A program made the position numbers and the translations under genes. 64,000 nucleotides of DNA from Saposhnikovia divaricata (lineage: Eukaryota > Streptophyta > Magnoliopsida > Apiales > Apiaceae), in the NCBI GenBank assembly GCA_036435485.1, contig CM071601.1, forward strand, positions 182,104,439 to 182,168,438, given 5' to 3'. Within the stretch, counting starts at the first letter, position 1. Every line of letters starts with the position of its first letter. Below the pieces are notes generated by a model that worked only from the letters and a program-made list of their open reading frames with translations, was not told the DNA's origin and ran no database searches. Shown here in pieces: positions 37,066 through 47,235 of this stretch.

Positions 37066-39165
37066 CTACTCATCCGAGGAATCCTCCTCGCCATTCTCCT
37101 CCTCATCAGTCTCTTCCTCGCTACTCTCCTCCTCGTCACTCTCTTCCTCAGAGCTTTCCTCAGCATGGCCCTTACCCGGCTCGGCTACCGCCACTGGTGG
37201 AGCTGTCACTTCCATCGCCTCAACCTCTTCCTCCTCGGAAGATGAGCTATCTTCAACTACCTTGTTCGAGGGGACTGCTTTACGAACTACTCTCCCCTTC
37301 TGCACGGTCATAGGTCGTTTCCCTCGAGGATCCAAGGAAACTGAGCCATCCACGGCTGCTCGGACACCCCTCGAACCGGAACCAGAACGGCGATGACTTC
37401 CCCTAGAACCGGAGCCCGAAGCCTGAGCTACTGGGATGGCCTCGGCGCCCGAAGCAACTTGACAATAAGGACTTGGAAAATCCCTCGGGAAAACCACAGT
37501 AGGGTTCCTCTTACTCACAGCGTTGATGGCTCGATCCCAGCCAACAGACATGATACCCGGGCGTACTTCATCATCATGCTTATCTATAAGCTCAAAGAAA
37601 TCCTCAGACTCCTGGTAAGCTTTCACCACTAGCTTACAGTCTACTGCCCTCTTGTTATACAAGGAGTCATACTGTCTCTGGAGAGAATGAGCATCAGCTT
37701 CAGCCCGGATGGCCCTGGACTCCAAGTCTTGGTATTTCTCATCAAGAGTTGCTTTCTCCTTCTTCAAAGCCACATTCTCATCTCGATATACATGACCTAG
37801 CCGAGTGCTAGCCTGGAACTGGGCATTTGCCTGGAACAAAGAAATAATAAGACAATTATAATCACAAGTTAAGTGAAAACACTATGTCTAGGAAGGAAGG
37901 TGGGAAACCTGATATAGAGCTTGAGCTCCGAGTTTCTCCGCTTCATCAAATTTGTCCCCGGCTGTTACAGTCAGAAGGTCGGGGGGAGTAATGCTGAACT
38001 TGGACCAATCCAAGGCTGACTCTGGGCATCCCAAGACAGAATCTTGCTCACAGATCCCCCAACCAGGGATGAAGGGGGTCTTGACTCTCCCTTCAGCATT
38101 CCGCGATCTCTTTGAAGAGCATCCCGACAGGAATTGAGGGATCTTCGGCCCAGGTTGAATGCAAGCCGCCTCGGCTTTCTTGATCATCCTTCTAGTAACT
38201 TTCGGCTGGTTTTCGGGCCGACTGTCGATCTCCTCAGCAACTGAAAAGGCAACAGAAAAGATATCGGAATAAGAACAAACAGAGTTCATAACATGAAGGT
38301 AAAAATTACCATCAGCAGAAAGTAAGCTAAGTCCAGCTTCTACAAGTCTCTTCTCGGTTAAGAAAACTTTGTAGTGAGTACGGCTGTCGTCAGCAAGTAG
38401 TCGGTCACGATCAAAAAGCTCCTTCTCGTCAAGATCACATACAAAGTGCGTAGCATCATGCACTTCTCCAAACTTAGACATAAAGAATTGGCCCCAGTCG
38501 CCACCACGCCATACCAGAATCACGAACTCTCTGTCCCAGTAGTGATGGGAATCTGGGAATGAAAAGGCATTCACAATATGTGGAACATTGGATCTATGCT
38601 GAATAGTGACCCATCCCTTCTGAATCTCAGAAGAATTCTTGGTGGCGAATATACTCCTAAACATTGTAGTAGTTGGCTCGATACCTAGATCTCGACATCT
38701 CAGCATGAAGATGATAATCAACCGCCATGCATTGGGATACAATTGGCAGGGATGAACCTGAAGCTCCGCTAGGAGCCTTATGATGAACTTGTCTACCGGG
38801 AATCTCAGGCCTGCTTCAAGGGCACCTTTGTAGACATATAGCCTCTCAGGGTGCCAGTTACAGGTTCTGTCAGCTAAGCCAGGAAGGCAAACCTTGATCA
38901 CGTCCGGAAAGCCATATAACTTCTTAATATTTTCGACATCTTGCTTGTCGAACTTGGACGGACTATGATACGCAGCTAACTCAGAGTTGTTGGGAAATGC
39001 ATCCCTCATAGTACTCAATAAGTCAATTAAAGAATCAAATCGACGATCAATATATCTAGGGGGATTCAGTCGAAGATTACCTCGCAATGTTTTGGCCAAA
39101 GCTCTCTTGGCCATCGCCTCGGACATAGAGAATGATGAAGCTGGAGCGCGGTCGCCATCTGCCAT
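37066..39165 (-). CDS. antisense gene of the Tat element (Transposase_28-like)
   Basis: A minus-strand gene of unknown function between pol and the 3' LTR. It starts at ATG 39165. Exon A is 37909-39165 and exon B 37066-37830, joined by a 78-bp GT-AG intron (37831-37908) in phase 0; the product would be 673 residues. A 69-bp segment at 38241-38309 has GT-AG ends and is a multiple of three, so it may be an optional intron (650 residues if removed). About residues 85-190 (KLYGFPDVIKVCLPGLADR, then GLRFPVDKFIIRLL and NAWRLIIIFML) resemble the 'putative gypsy type transposon' family (PF04195). A coiled-coil-like stretch follows the intron, and the last 50 residues are nearly all Glu, Asp and Ser. 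Antisense genes at this place are known in Tat-lineage elements. No stop or frameshift was seen. Confidence 0.8.
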
Positions 39166-39260
39166 CTTGAGCTCGAACTTGAAGCTAGAACTTGAGAACT
39201 TCAGAGAGAATTTTAGAAGTAAGAAGAAGTGAAGTGAATGAAAATGAAGGCTCCTCCCAC

Positions 39261-39270
39261 TCTTTTATAG
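39261..39270 (-). promoter_or_regulatory. TATA box for the antisense gene
   Basis: On the minus strand this reads CTATAAAAGA, about 96 bp upstream of the ATG at 39165. The leader between them is rich in TTC and CTT, like many plant 5' leaders. It suggests that the antisense gene has its own promoter rather than relying on the LTR. Confidence 0.6.
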
Positions 39271-39560
39271 AAGATGGATGACCTCCTATATCAGGTTGAA
39301 ACACAGCCTGGTTCGTGTTTGCAGGTCATCTATCGTTCATATACAGAAAAATGAATTTCATCTGCTATATCCGGCAATAATTATACCGGTATGTATGATT
39401 CCGGGAAAGAAAAGAAGGATTTACGTGATGAGATAGTAACAAGCTGTGCCCAGGCACTCATCTGAGCTTAAGGAGCTAATTACGTTTAAGGAAGATAGAA
39501 TACAATCAGTTAGTCTTTGCTATTAAAGAGACTTATTATGCTCTGAAAGGAGGTATCCAA

Positions 39561-40215
39561 CATCCATGATCAAGGACGTGATTCTAGAACGAGACTCATA
39601 CATCCATGATCAAGGACGTGATTCTAGAACGAGACTCCAGGCATTGCGAAAAGCTCCGAGAGGCACGACACAGCAACCATGGAGCACCTGTTGGGCGATC
39701 AAGAAGCACACGGCAGGCAACCAGGATCTCCTGGCAGCCGACCAGGTGCCATGGAGAGGGTCTGGCCGACCAGGATCTCCTGGCAGCCGACCAGGTGCCA
39801 TGGAGAGGGTCTGGCCGACCAGGATCTCCTGGCAGCCGACCTCATGGCACCTCCCGTCAGTTGTTCGGATCGTTTGGTGGTACTGTAAATTAGAGATCAA
39901 GATCGAGATCGAGATCGAGGTTCTGGATCCCTAGGATCGAGATCGAGGTTCTGGATCCTTGAAAGTCATGAGTGACCAAGATACTAAATTGAAGGTCAAG
40001 TTGGAACGTCGTTTAAACACTTCCAGACAACTTGGGGCACCTGTCGGGCGATCAAGAAGCACCCGGCAGGCAACCAGAATCACCTGGCAGGCAACCAGGA
40101 TCTCCTGGCAGCCGACCAGGTGCCACAGAGGAGGGTCAGCCGACCAGGATCTCCTGGCAGCCGACCAGGATCTCCTGGCAGCCGACCAGGAGCCACGGAG
40201 AGGCTCCATCTGACT
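39561..40215. repeat. minisatellites in the Tat 3' region, block 1
   Basis: Two perfect copies of a 40-bp unit at 39561-39600 and 39601-39640 come first. At 39715-39845 a unit of about 49 bp containing CAGGATCTCCTGGCAGCCGA recurs. GATCGAGATCGAGG-type repeats fill 39898-39955, with GTTCTGGATCC twice. At 40070-40200 the CAGGATCTCCTGGCAGCC word returns four times. Open frames across the array are repeat artefacts. Confidence 0.85.
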
Positions 40216-40429
40216 TCCCGATACTCATCTTGGCACTCCCTATCGTTTGATTGAATCGTTTGATGGTTTTGTTGAAGGCTTCTCACTTTCCGTGACAAAC
40301 ATCGACCTTCGAATTAGCACCATTCAGTGCCGTTTTATGCCATTTAACGTCGTTTACACAAACATTGAAACGTCGTTTAAGCATCGTGTGACATCATTAA
40401 TGTCAACCTGGATCTCCCGTCAACACACG

Positions 40430-40980
40430 TCAGACGATCGAGAAGCACACGTCAGATGATCGAGAAGCACACGTCAGGCGATCGAGAAGCACACGTCAGG
40501 CGATCGAGAAGCACCTGGCAGGCAACCAGGATCTCCTGGCAGCCGACCAGGTGCCTCAAGGAGGGTCAGCCGACCAGGATCTCCTGACAGCCGACCAGGA
40601 TCTCCTAGCAGCCGACCAGGATCTCCTGGCAGCCGACCAGGAGCACCTGGCAGCTGACCGGAACCTTTGTTGGCTGACTCGCTGCCCGGAAGAGGTTACA
40701 ATTTTCCCGAATCTCCTCCGCTTAGCACTGTTTATCACCGTTTAGCGTCGTTTAACATTGTTTAAACGTCGTTTAAAGCTGATTAGCACCAATTAGTGTC
40801 GTTTAAGCACCGTCTAGTGCCAATTAACACCGATTAGTGTCGTTTAAGCACCGTCTAGTGCCGATTAACACCGATTAGTGTCGTTTAAGCACCGTTTAGT
40901 GCCGATTAACACCGATTAGTGTCGTTTAAGCACCGTTTAGTGCCGATTAACACCAATTAGTGTCGTTTAAGCACCGTGAG
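40430..40980. repeat. minisatellites in the Tat 3' region, block 2
   Basis: GATCGAGAAGCACACGTCAG recurs about four times at about 40436-40512. Units with AGGATCTCCTGGCAGCCGAC follow (40525-40650). At about 40785-40980, a 41-42 bp unit built on ACCGATTAGTGTCGTTTAAG and CACCGTTTAGTGCC recurs four to five times. Repeats between the coding part and 3' LTR are known in Tat elements. The sequence between the blocks (40216-40429) has no gene. Confidence 0.85.
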
Positions 40981-41307
40981 TGCCAGTTTATCCTTTTAAC
41001 ATTGTTTAACACTGTTAAGCATTGTTAAGGGTGATTAGTGCCGATTAGCATCGAATTAACATTGTCGTGAACGCGTCGGTCGCTCCACGCTGCTCGAAAA
41101 GGGTCATGGTTGGCCCAGTACATCCTCTTGTGCCTCGCCCCTGGGTCTTGGTGCCGAAGCTTTTCGTTAGAACGCGGGTCTCACGAACCTGATGCCGTAG
41201 GTTCGCTTCCGAAAGAAGTAATGCAATTGGTTGACCCAGGAAAGACCCCTACCGCTAACTTCTCTGTCCTAATCTCCTGTGTCGAAGCTTTCTTGTTCTA
41301 CAGGTCC
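40981..41307. other. Tat 3' region just before the LTR
   Basis: Non-repetitive, fairly GC-rich DNA without a supported gene. A polypurine tract should touch the 3' LTR, but the last bases (TACAGGTCCGGACT) are not purine-rich. See findings. Confidence 0.5.
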
Positions 41308-41799
41308 GGACTTGGGCTGGAAATAAGCCCTAAAGACACATTTAATGTGGCATTAATTAGGCCAAGAATGGTCCAAACGTGGGGCCCACCAGCTGGGCCC
41401 AAAACCCCAATTATAATATTAATTTCGTAATTAATATTAAGGGTAATAAACAGCTCAGCAAATAAGAGTCAAACAAGGATATTACTCTTGCCTGACTTAT
41501 CCTCCAAGATACACAATTCAATATGGAAACTGATTCCTACAAGGAATAGATCTAGAACCTTTCTCAAAGACTTGCCCACCAAGTCTCCGAATCCTACCAT
41601 AATTCTAAGGCTTCTCAGCCTATATAAAGGGCCTGACCCCTCATTCTCAGAACTACGTTGGCTTGATTCTCAATACGAGATACGTAGGCACTCTGTGAGG
41701 ACCGATTATAGTCTCGAACGCAGAAACAGCCATTAAAGCGCGAAGCTCAACCACCCTAGCATTAATTACAAATCGTAACCTAGTTTTAGATCCACAACA
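41308..41799 (+). repeat. 3' LTR of the Tat element
   Basis: It matches the 5' LTR over 487 bp (41313-41799) with five differences seen by eye. The first five bases expected from the 5' LTR (TGATA) are replaced by GGACT. It ends CACAACA and is followed by GTAAT. Confidence 0.93.
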
Positions 41800-41804
41800 G
41801 TAAT

Positions 41805-42180
41805 TTGCACGAATGAAATTAAATAAAAAAATGATTCTAATCAAACAAATGCTTGAGTGGGAGGACAAAATGAACATTATGAAATAAAATAAGGATAATT
41901 TGATCAAACAAATAATTTCGGATATGCAACCATCAATTTAGGAGGTGCAAATATCAACATTCTTGTTTTATCCTTCTTTTATTTAGATACGATACGATTA
42001 AATAAAAAGGTGCTTGTTACAACGCTGATACATGTGTTTTGTACGAAAATAAGTAGGGCGAATGAATATATTGATTATTGTCTTCGAGTTGTTTATTTTG
42101 TAGTGATTATGGGTGTATGAATGAATCTATTATATATATAATAGGTCAACACAAGATAAAAATAATGAGATTTTTTAATG
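41805..42180. other. spacer, no gene seen
   Basis: AT-rich flanking DNA of the Tat element. No coding or repeat structure was recognised. Confidence 0.5.
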
Positions 42181-42525
42181 TATTGTAATTACCAATTTAT
42201 TCTTCTATTCTCGAATTTTTTAAAAAATTGTGGTTGTTGGGGATTGAACTCTTCAAATTATTTAGCAAATCCTTCTACCACTACACCACTGAAGCACATA
42301 TGTTTTAAAACATACACATTATAGATATATGTGTGTGTTGTGCGACTTTTTATGTAGTATGATTATTAATTTATCCCTCTATTCTCAATTTTTTTTGAAA
42401 AAGTTGTGGTTTGTGGGAATTGAACTTGGGCCCCCGAGTTAATTAACAAATCTTTTTACCACTACACCACTCAATCACATGTGTTTTAAATCATACACAT
42501 AAAAGATGTATGTGTGTTGTTTTAG
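42181..42525 (-). repeat. two tRNA-like (pol III promoter) repeats in tandem
   Basis: Two related units of about 170 bp. On the minus strand each carries a tRNA-type A box followed by a B box. Unit 1 has GGTGTAGTGGTAGA (from 42288) and GAGTTCAATCC (42241-42251). Unit 2 has GGTGTAGTGGTAAA (from 42470) and AAGTTCAATTCCC (42415-42427). Both are followed by an A/T-rich stretch and flanked by TATGTGTTTTAAA-like sequence. They look like heads of a tRNA-derived SINE or a related tandem repeat. They are not functional tRNA genes, as the acceptor stem does not pair. Confidence 0.55.
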
Positions 42526-43921
42526 TGAAAATTTTTTCTAATATTATAATATTGCGACATATTAATAATTTTTTGTCATGTTGCGTTTACTTTTATTGAT
42601 TTGAATTATAACATATTAAATTAAAATATAAATTATTGATACATAATATATGGTTTGATAATATTATAAAATTGTAATAACAATAATAATCAACATAATA
42701 ATAAAAAAAATTACTATATAATTATTCTCTTAAACAACCTAAGCACTCATCTATACGTATTTTCAATAATACACATAATATGTCTATTTATATCGCTTAA
42801 GCGGGGCAAGATTTGGTTTTATATAAAGAAACAATATGAAATGCATAATGTATTTTTTATGAAAAATATTACATATATGATTAAGTCAATAACTAAAGTA
42901 CTTTATTACTGATTTGAAAGCACCAATTTACTCCTAAGCTCATATTGTATAGAAGTACTATTTTTAGTGATAATCGAACGTGGATCACCGAGTTAAATTC
43001 TGCATCTTCGTACCATTATAAACAAGGAACTGCATGCATTGGGTGAAATTGGAAAAATGTTAAGGCGATGGGGCACCTTTGTGCCTCCCACAGTTGAAAA
43101 CATAACATAATGGCTGAAAGCTGGAAAGTTGTAATTTTGTAAAGCAATGCATGTTGTTTGATGAGGCATTTCGATCTTTTACCTTGTTTATTCATCCCTT
43201 TTGTTTGCAAACATTTCTTGAAATGACCCGTGAACCTGTTTTGGATTTGAATTATTCGTTTATCTTTCTTATAATCCTTTTCATTGATAAAAGAAATTAT
43301 CTAATAAATTTCTTTTCCCAGTTACCTAAATGAGGTCTTTTTTAAGTAATAATTTTTTTCTAATCTTTTTTTATGAACAATTAGGCTATAGCCTATAACT
43401 TACAAATTATTATCTATTCCAACTAATTTAGGAATGAGAATCTGCAACGATAATAGATATATAGACCTTTGCTCAAATTTTTTTTCTATATTAATTAATT
43501 AGTAGTACAAATAACAAATGTACAATATTGTGGAGCCTCGATCGAGTCTCTTGAAAATGGAATGCCAGCAGCAGTCCTATATGATCTAGCAGCCTAGCTC
43601 GATCTATTTATATAAAAACCAATTAATTTACATAAAAGATTGTACTATGTTACGGCAACTTAACAGTTGAGAATGAATGAATGTTTTATAGTAGCAATGG
43701 TTCTTCCCCAACCGTTTTTTTATGTATTTGTAAAATTAAATAAAAAAAACGTGTACAAGGTTACAAATCAGAGTAAATAGCATAGTTATTTTTTCTTTTT
43801 TAGGAAAAGTGAACATTAGCTATCCTTTTAAAAAGGAAGAATAATTTTCAATAATATATTACAAATTTCAAATTTCAGATATCAAAATGGATAGAATTTA
43901 GCCAATGTACTACAATTCACA
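42526..43921. other. AT-rich spacer, no gene seen
   Basis: About 1.4 kb of AT-rich DNA. Small open frames near 43016-43333 occur on both strands without recognisable content. It ends with the CGTAC target-site copy (43922-43926) of the next element. Confidence 0.55.
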
Positions 43922-44285
43922 CGTACTGTTATGTCCAAATCTTGGCATAAGCCCTAAGCAGGCCTAATGAGCTAGAATAGCGGTCCACAACTCATAATGG
44001 GCCTAAAAATGAAGATTGGGTCACCAAAGCCCACCACCAGGAGCTAGTCCAATATACTATCAACACAATATGGAAGACAGCGGCCCCTAGCTACGGGTTG
44101 AGTTCGCAGCAATCCCTAGTATGGGATAGCATCTACCACATCTCTCTGCAAGGTCCAGCGAGGCCTAGAGGTCCAGCGTGGCCTAAAGGTCCAGTGTGGC
44201 CTAGCATATTCTTATTATGAAGGCTCATAGCTAAGCCCAACGAGGTTGCATGAGTAGATATGAAGGCTCATAGCTAAGCCCAGCG

Positions 44286-44775
44286 AGGTCGCATGCCTGC
44301 ACCCACAGGAGGTCGCATGCCTGTACCGACGAGGTCGCATGCCTGTACCTAAGAGGTCGCATGCCTGCACCCAGGAGGTCGCATGCCTGCTCCCACAGAA
44401 GGTCGCATGCCTGTACCTAAGAGGTCGCATGCCTGCACCCACAAGAGGTCGCATGCCTGTACCGACGAGATCGCATGCATGTACCGACGAGGTCGCATGC
44501 CTGCACCTATAGGAGGTCGCATGCCTGTACATAGGAGGTCGCATGCCTGCATCCAGGAGGTTGCATGCCTGCACCCATAGGAGGTCGCATGCCTGTACCG
44601 ATAAGGTCGCATGCCTGTACCGACGAGGTCGCATGTCTGCACCCATAGGAGGTCGCATGCCTGTACCTAAGAGGTCGCATGCCTGCACCCAGGAGGTCGC
44701 ATGCCTGCACCCATAGGAGGTCGCATGCATGTACCCACGAGGTCGCATGCCTGCACCCACAGGGTCGCATGCGAG
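44286..44775. repeat. GCATGC array, 22 units, in the 5' LTR
   Basis: Units of 22-25 bp with the core GAGGTCGCATGCCTG. Four types can be told apart by what follows the core: CACCCACAGGA or CACCCATAGGA (25 bp), TACCGACGA, TACCTAAGA and CACCCAGGA (22 bp each). They follow each other in a partly repeated order. Two cores read GCATGCATG, an RY-type motif. The array lies about 220-710 bp upstream of the TATA box. Long frames through it exist only because of the periodic sequence. Confidence 0.95.
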
Positions 44776-44992
44776 GTCCTCGTAAGCTCTCCATTAGCCT
44801 CGCAAATGAGGCCTCGTGATTCTAGCATCATGTTAGCCATGGGTAACATTTATTGGGCCGTGGGTCATAAGCAGAGTTAATGGACTATTAACATCAGGCC
44901 AAAAGTGAGTGAACTTGGGCCAAGATGGATCTACAAAAGCCCTAGCCCGTTTGGGTAACTTCTTCTCTAAGAACTACGTATGGCTTGATCCC

Positions 44993-45000
44993 TATAAATA
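44993..45000 (+). promoter_or_regulatory. TATA box of the deleted Tat element LTR
   Basis: CCCTATAAATAGGG is a strong plant TATA box located 216 bp before the LTR end. The same box is at 50386-50393 in the 3' LTR, where transcription would point toward the KANADI gene. Confidence 0.7.
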
Positions 45001-45216
45001 GGGTACGTAGGCACCTTGTTATGGATGATTGACAGTTGGCAGCAACAGAGACTAAACAGTTTTCTCTGACATTCAACGAATCAACAAACAAGATCAGCCA
45101 CAAAAAATCACCAATCTCCTTCCGTGTTCTTCGTGTTCTTAGCGAAATATCCGTATTTTGCTTCGTGATTCCAGCAAACCTCAAAAATATTGTTATACAA
45201 TATTCTCCCTATAACA

Positions 45217-45236
45217 TTTGACGCTAGAAGGAGGGG
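45217..45236 (+). promoter_or_regulatory. primer-binding site of the deleted Tat element
   Basis: TTTGACGCTAGAAGGAGGGG follows the LTR directly. It is close to the TTTGGCGCTAGAAGGAGGG form found after the 5' LTR of many Tat-type elements. The priming tRNA was not determined. Confidence 0.65.
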
Positions 45237-45257
45237 AGTCGTCGTATTGGGAGAAAG

Positions 45258-46862
45258 ATGACTAACTCGAACAAGAAGATGAACGGAGGGCACAACAACG
45301 GAAAGAACCCGGGGTCGCACAAGATACCCAAAGACGATCACCCCAGAAGCGAGGATGGGCCCGAGAAGGTGTCAGCAGTGCAAGAAAGGATGACTAGAGT
45401 GAAGAAGAGGTATAGATCAAGGGGTGCGAAGAGGAATGCCAGAAAGGGGCCCAAGTCCTATCAGGAGGAGTGCAGTAAGGGTCCTACCAAGAAACTCTTG
45501 GATGAAGCTGATGATGTTGTTACAGATCAAACAAACCCTTACTTCTATGAAGACCTCGAGCGGGAGGAGGATGTAGAGCTTACTAAGACAAAGGAAAGGT
45601 TGCAGAATGAGGCCGCCTCATCTAAGGGGAGGTCAGTTAGTGTCTTTGATCATCTTGGAAAGAAGTTAGCTGAGCATGATCTCCGCCTCAAGCTCGGAAA
45701 ACTTACAGCTTACAAGAAGTATAAGCGATCCCAGGCTTGGAGCCAAGGTTTGGAACGACCCCCCTCTCCTCATCGAGAGCGTGAGCGGTCCCAGAAGTAC
45801 AAACCTGACCCCCTAAATCGCAAGAAGGGTCCAGAGGAATCTAGAGCTCCCAAGAAGACCCAATCCCACCATGACAACACGGGAAAGGAAAGGAAAAAGT
45901 TGAAGATAAGAAGACCAAGGTTGGAGACTACAAGCTAGAGGAGCTAAAGAAGGCCTTGGATAAGAGGAATGCAGACAAGGGGATCCTTAACCCCATGGGT
46001 CTGGCCTCGCCTTTCACTCAAGAGATCAGGACCACTCCGCTTCCCACTATATTCCGGAGTATTAACCCGGACATGACTTATAATGGGGACACTGACCCTG
46101 CAGAGTTTGTTATTCGATAACAATGATATGGATGTGTATCGGGTCTCTCTATTGGCTAGGTGCAGGTTATTTGTGACCTCGTTGAGGGGTAGTGCCCATC
46201 AGTGGTTCTTTAAGCTAGGGGCTCACATCACTATAGACTCCTGGGAGCAGTTCGTGGATATTTTCATTAAGCATTTTCAGTCCTCTAAGCTCTATGCACC
46301 TCTTGTATCCACCATGGTGAACATAAAGCTGGAGGGTGAGACCCTACAGGACTACTTCAAGAGTTTTAATGCCGAGGACCCTATGATGCGAGGAGGAAAT
46401 GATGAGGCCATTAAAAATTTTCTTATTGCTGGGCTGAGAGAGGGCACCAAGTTCTGGAAGAAGTTGCAGGCACAGACATCTGACACTCTCTTTGAGTTCT
46501 ACAAGGAGGTCGAGCCTTGCAAATGGATTGAAAAGTCGATGGAGGACCTCAAGAAGAATAATGAGGCTAGCAACAGTGGAAGTAAGAGCAAGGGAGTGAA
46601 GAGGAAGGACTCTTGGAGCCCTAGGCGAAGACGGGATCGCAGTGAGAGCCCAAAGAGGAGGGGTCGCGATCCGCCAAGGAGGTCTCCACCGCAAGCTCAA
46701 AGTGGAAGGAATGAGGACCAGTCCATACCTTTAGTGGCCTACATTGATCACATATATGCAGTTAATGCTGACAAGGGGATGTTTAAGAAGCCCTCACCTA
46801 TGGCGAAGCATATTTTGTATGAAGATGCGACCTCGAGGCCAAGGCAAGGGTCAAGGATCTAA
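45258..46862 (+). pseudogene. gag of the deleted Tat element, frameshifted
   Basis: The first frame (45258-45938, 226 residues) is very rich in Lys, Arg and Glu. It stops after a frame change in a run of AAAGGAAAAAG near 45890. Sequence in another frame continues (ALDKRNADKGILNPMG, then YNGDTDPAEF), and the second open stretch (46083-46862, 259 residues) holds the capsid-type gag domain with ARCRLFVTSLRGSAHQWFF, WEQFVDIFIKHF and GETLQDYFKSFN, then an Arg/Ser-rich tail (SPRRRRDRSESPKRRGRD). A second frame change lies near 46118. Gag packages the element RNA; this copy cannot make a full protein. Confidence 0.85.
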
Positions 46863-47099
46863 GTGACCCCCTTCTCCTCGTCGAGATCGTGAGTACTCCC
46901 ATCATTAGGACGACAGACCCCAATCTTCTCATCGAGATCGTGAGGCCCCCCATATGATGTGGCTATTGAGATCAAAGATATGCCTCTTAATGAGATGCTT
47001 CTTGGTGAAATACCTCTACGTCGAGGAGAGGGGGGACGCCCCAGATCCTTGGGGAGAGGGGGGACGCCCCCGACCCTTAGCGATAATGAGGAGGTCCTC

Positions 47100-47235
47100 G
47101 ACTATCTCAAGACACTGGAAAGAGCAAGCAACAAATAAAGAGGCTGAGTATGAGGCTCTTATTATTGGCCTCAAGCTCGCACTAGAGATGAAGGGAGAGA
47201 AGCCAAAGTATTTGAAAATCAAAGTGAGCTCAAGA
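47100..47235 (+). pseudogene. scrap of archaeal-type RNase H
   Basis: The reading ATNKEAEYEALIIGLKLALE followed by KYLKIK matches the NNEAEYEALIAGL block of the second RNase H in the Tat element at 35068-35140. Nothing else of pol is recognisable on either side. The scrap marks where the large internal deletion ended. Confidence 0.7.

Larger units (their letters stand above)
15322..41799 (+). mobile_element. Ty3/gypsy Tat-lineage element, 26.5 kb with nested insertion
   Basis: A plus-strand LTR retrotransposon flanked by GTAAT at 15317-15321 and 41800-41804. Without the nested chromovirus (15,178 bp including one TSD copy) it is about 11.3 kb. The order is 5' LTR, primer-binding site, gag, protease, RT, RNase H, a second (archaeal-type) RNase H, integrase, an antisense gene, tandem repeats, 3' LTR. 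The second RNase H and the antisense gene are established marks of the Tat lineage (Retand/Ogre relatives). The LTRs differ at about 5 of 487 aligned positions by eye, which is about 1%. Gag and pol carry stop codons, frame changes and the nested insertion, so this copy is dead. Confidence 0.93.
43927..45216 (+). repeat. 5' LTR of the deleted Tat element
   Basis: Matches 49230-50608 with scattered base changes and four fewer repeat units. It contains a three-copy GGTCCAGCGTGGCCTA-type repeat (about 44152-44206), the GCATGC array (44286-44775) and a TATA box at 44993. Confidence 0.93.

Noticed and set aside
39566..40745. Frames of 60-120 residues in the minisatellite region
   Set aside because: They are repeat translations (Ala-Asp-Gln-Asp-Leu-Leu and the like), present on both strands.
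42241..42300. A functional tRNA gene
   Set aside because: A and B box words are present, but the distance between them is too short in one unit and no acceptor stem or anticodon arm pairs properly.
44286..44775. CRISPR-like look of a regular short repeat array
   Set aside because: There are no unique spacers; unit and 'spacer' both repeat, the array sits inside an LTR, and the genome is a plant.
44215..44849. Overlapping long open frames on both strands in the GCATGC array (also 49534-50242)
   Set aside because: They exist in several frames at once because the repeat has a simple period; the predicted peptides are the repeat read through and have no known domain.
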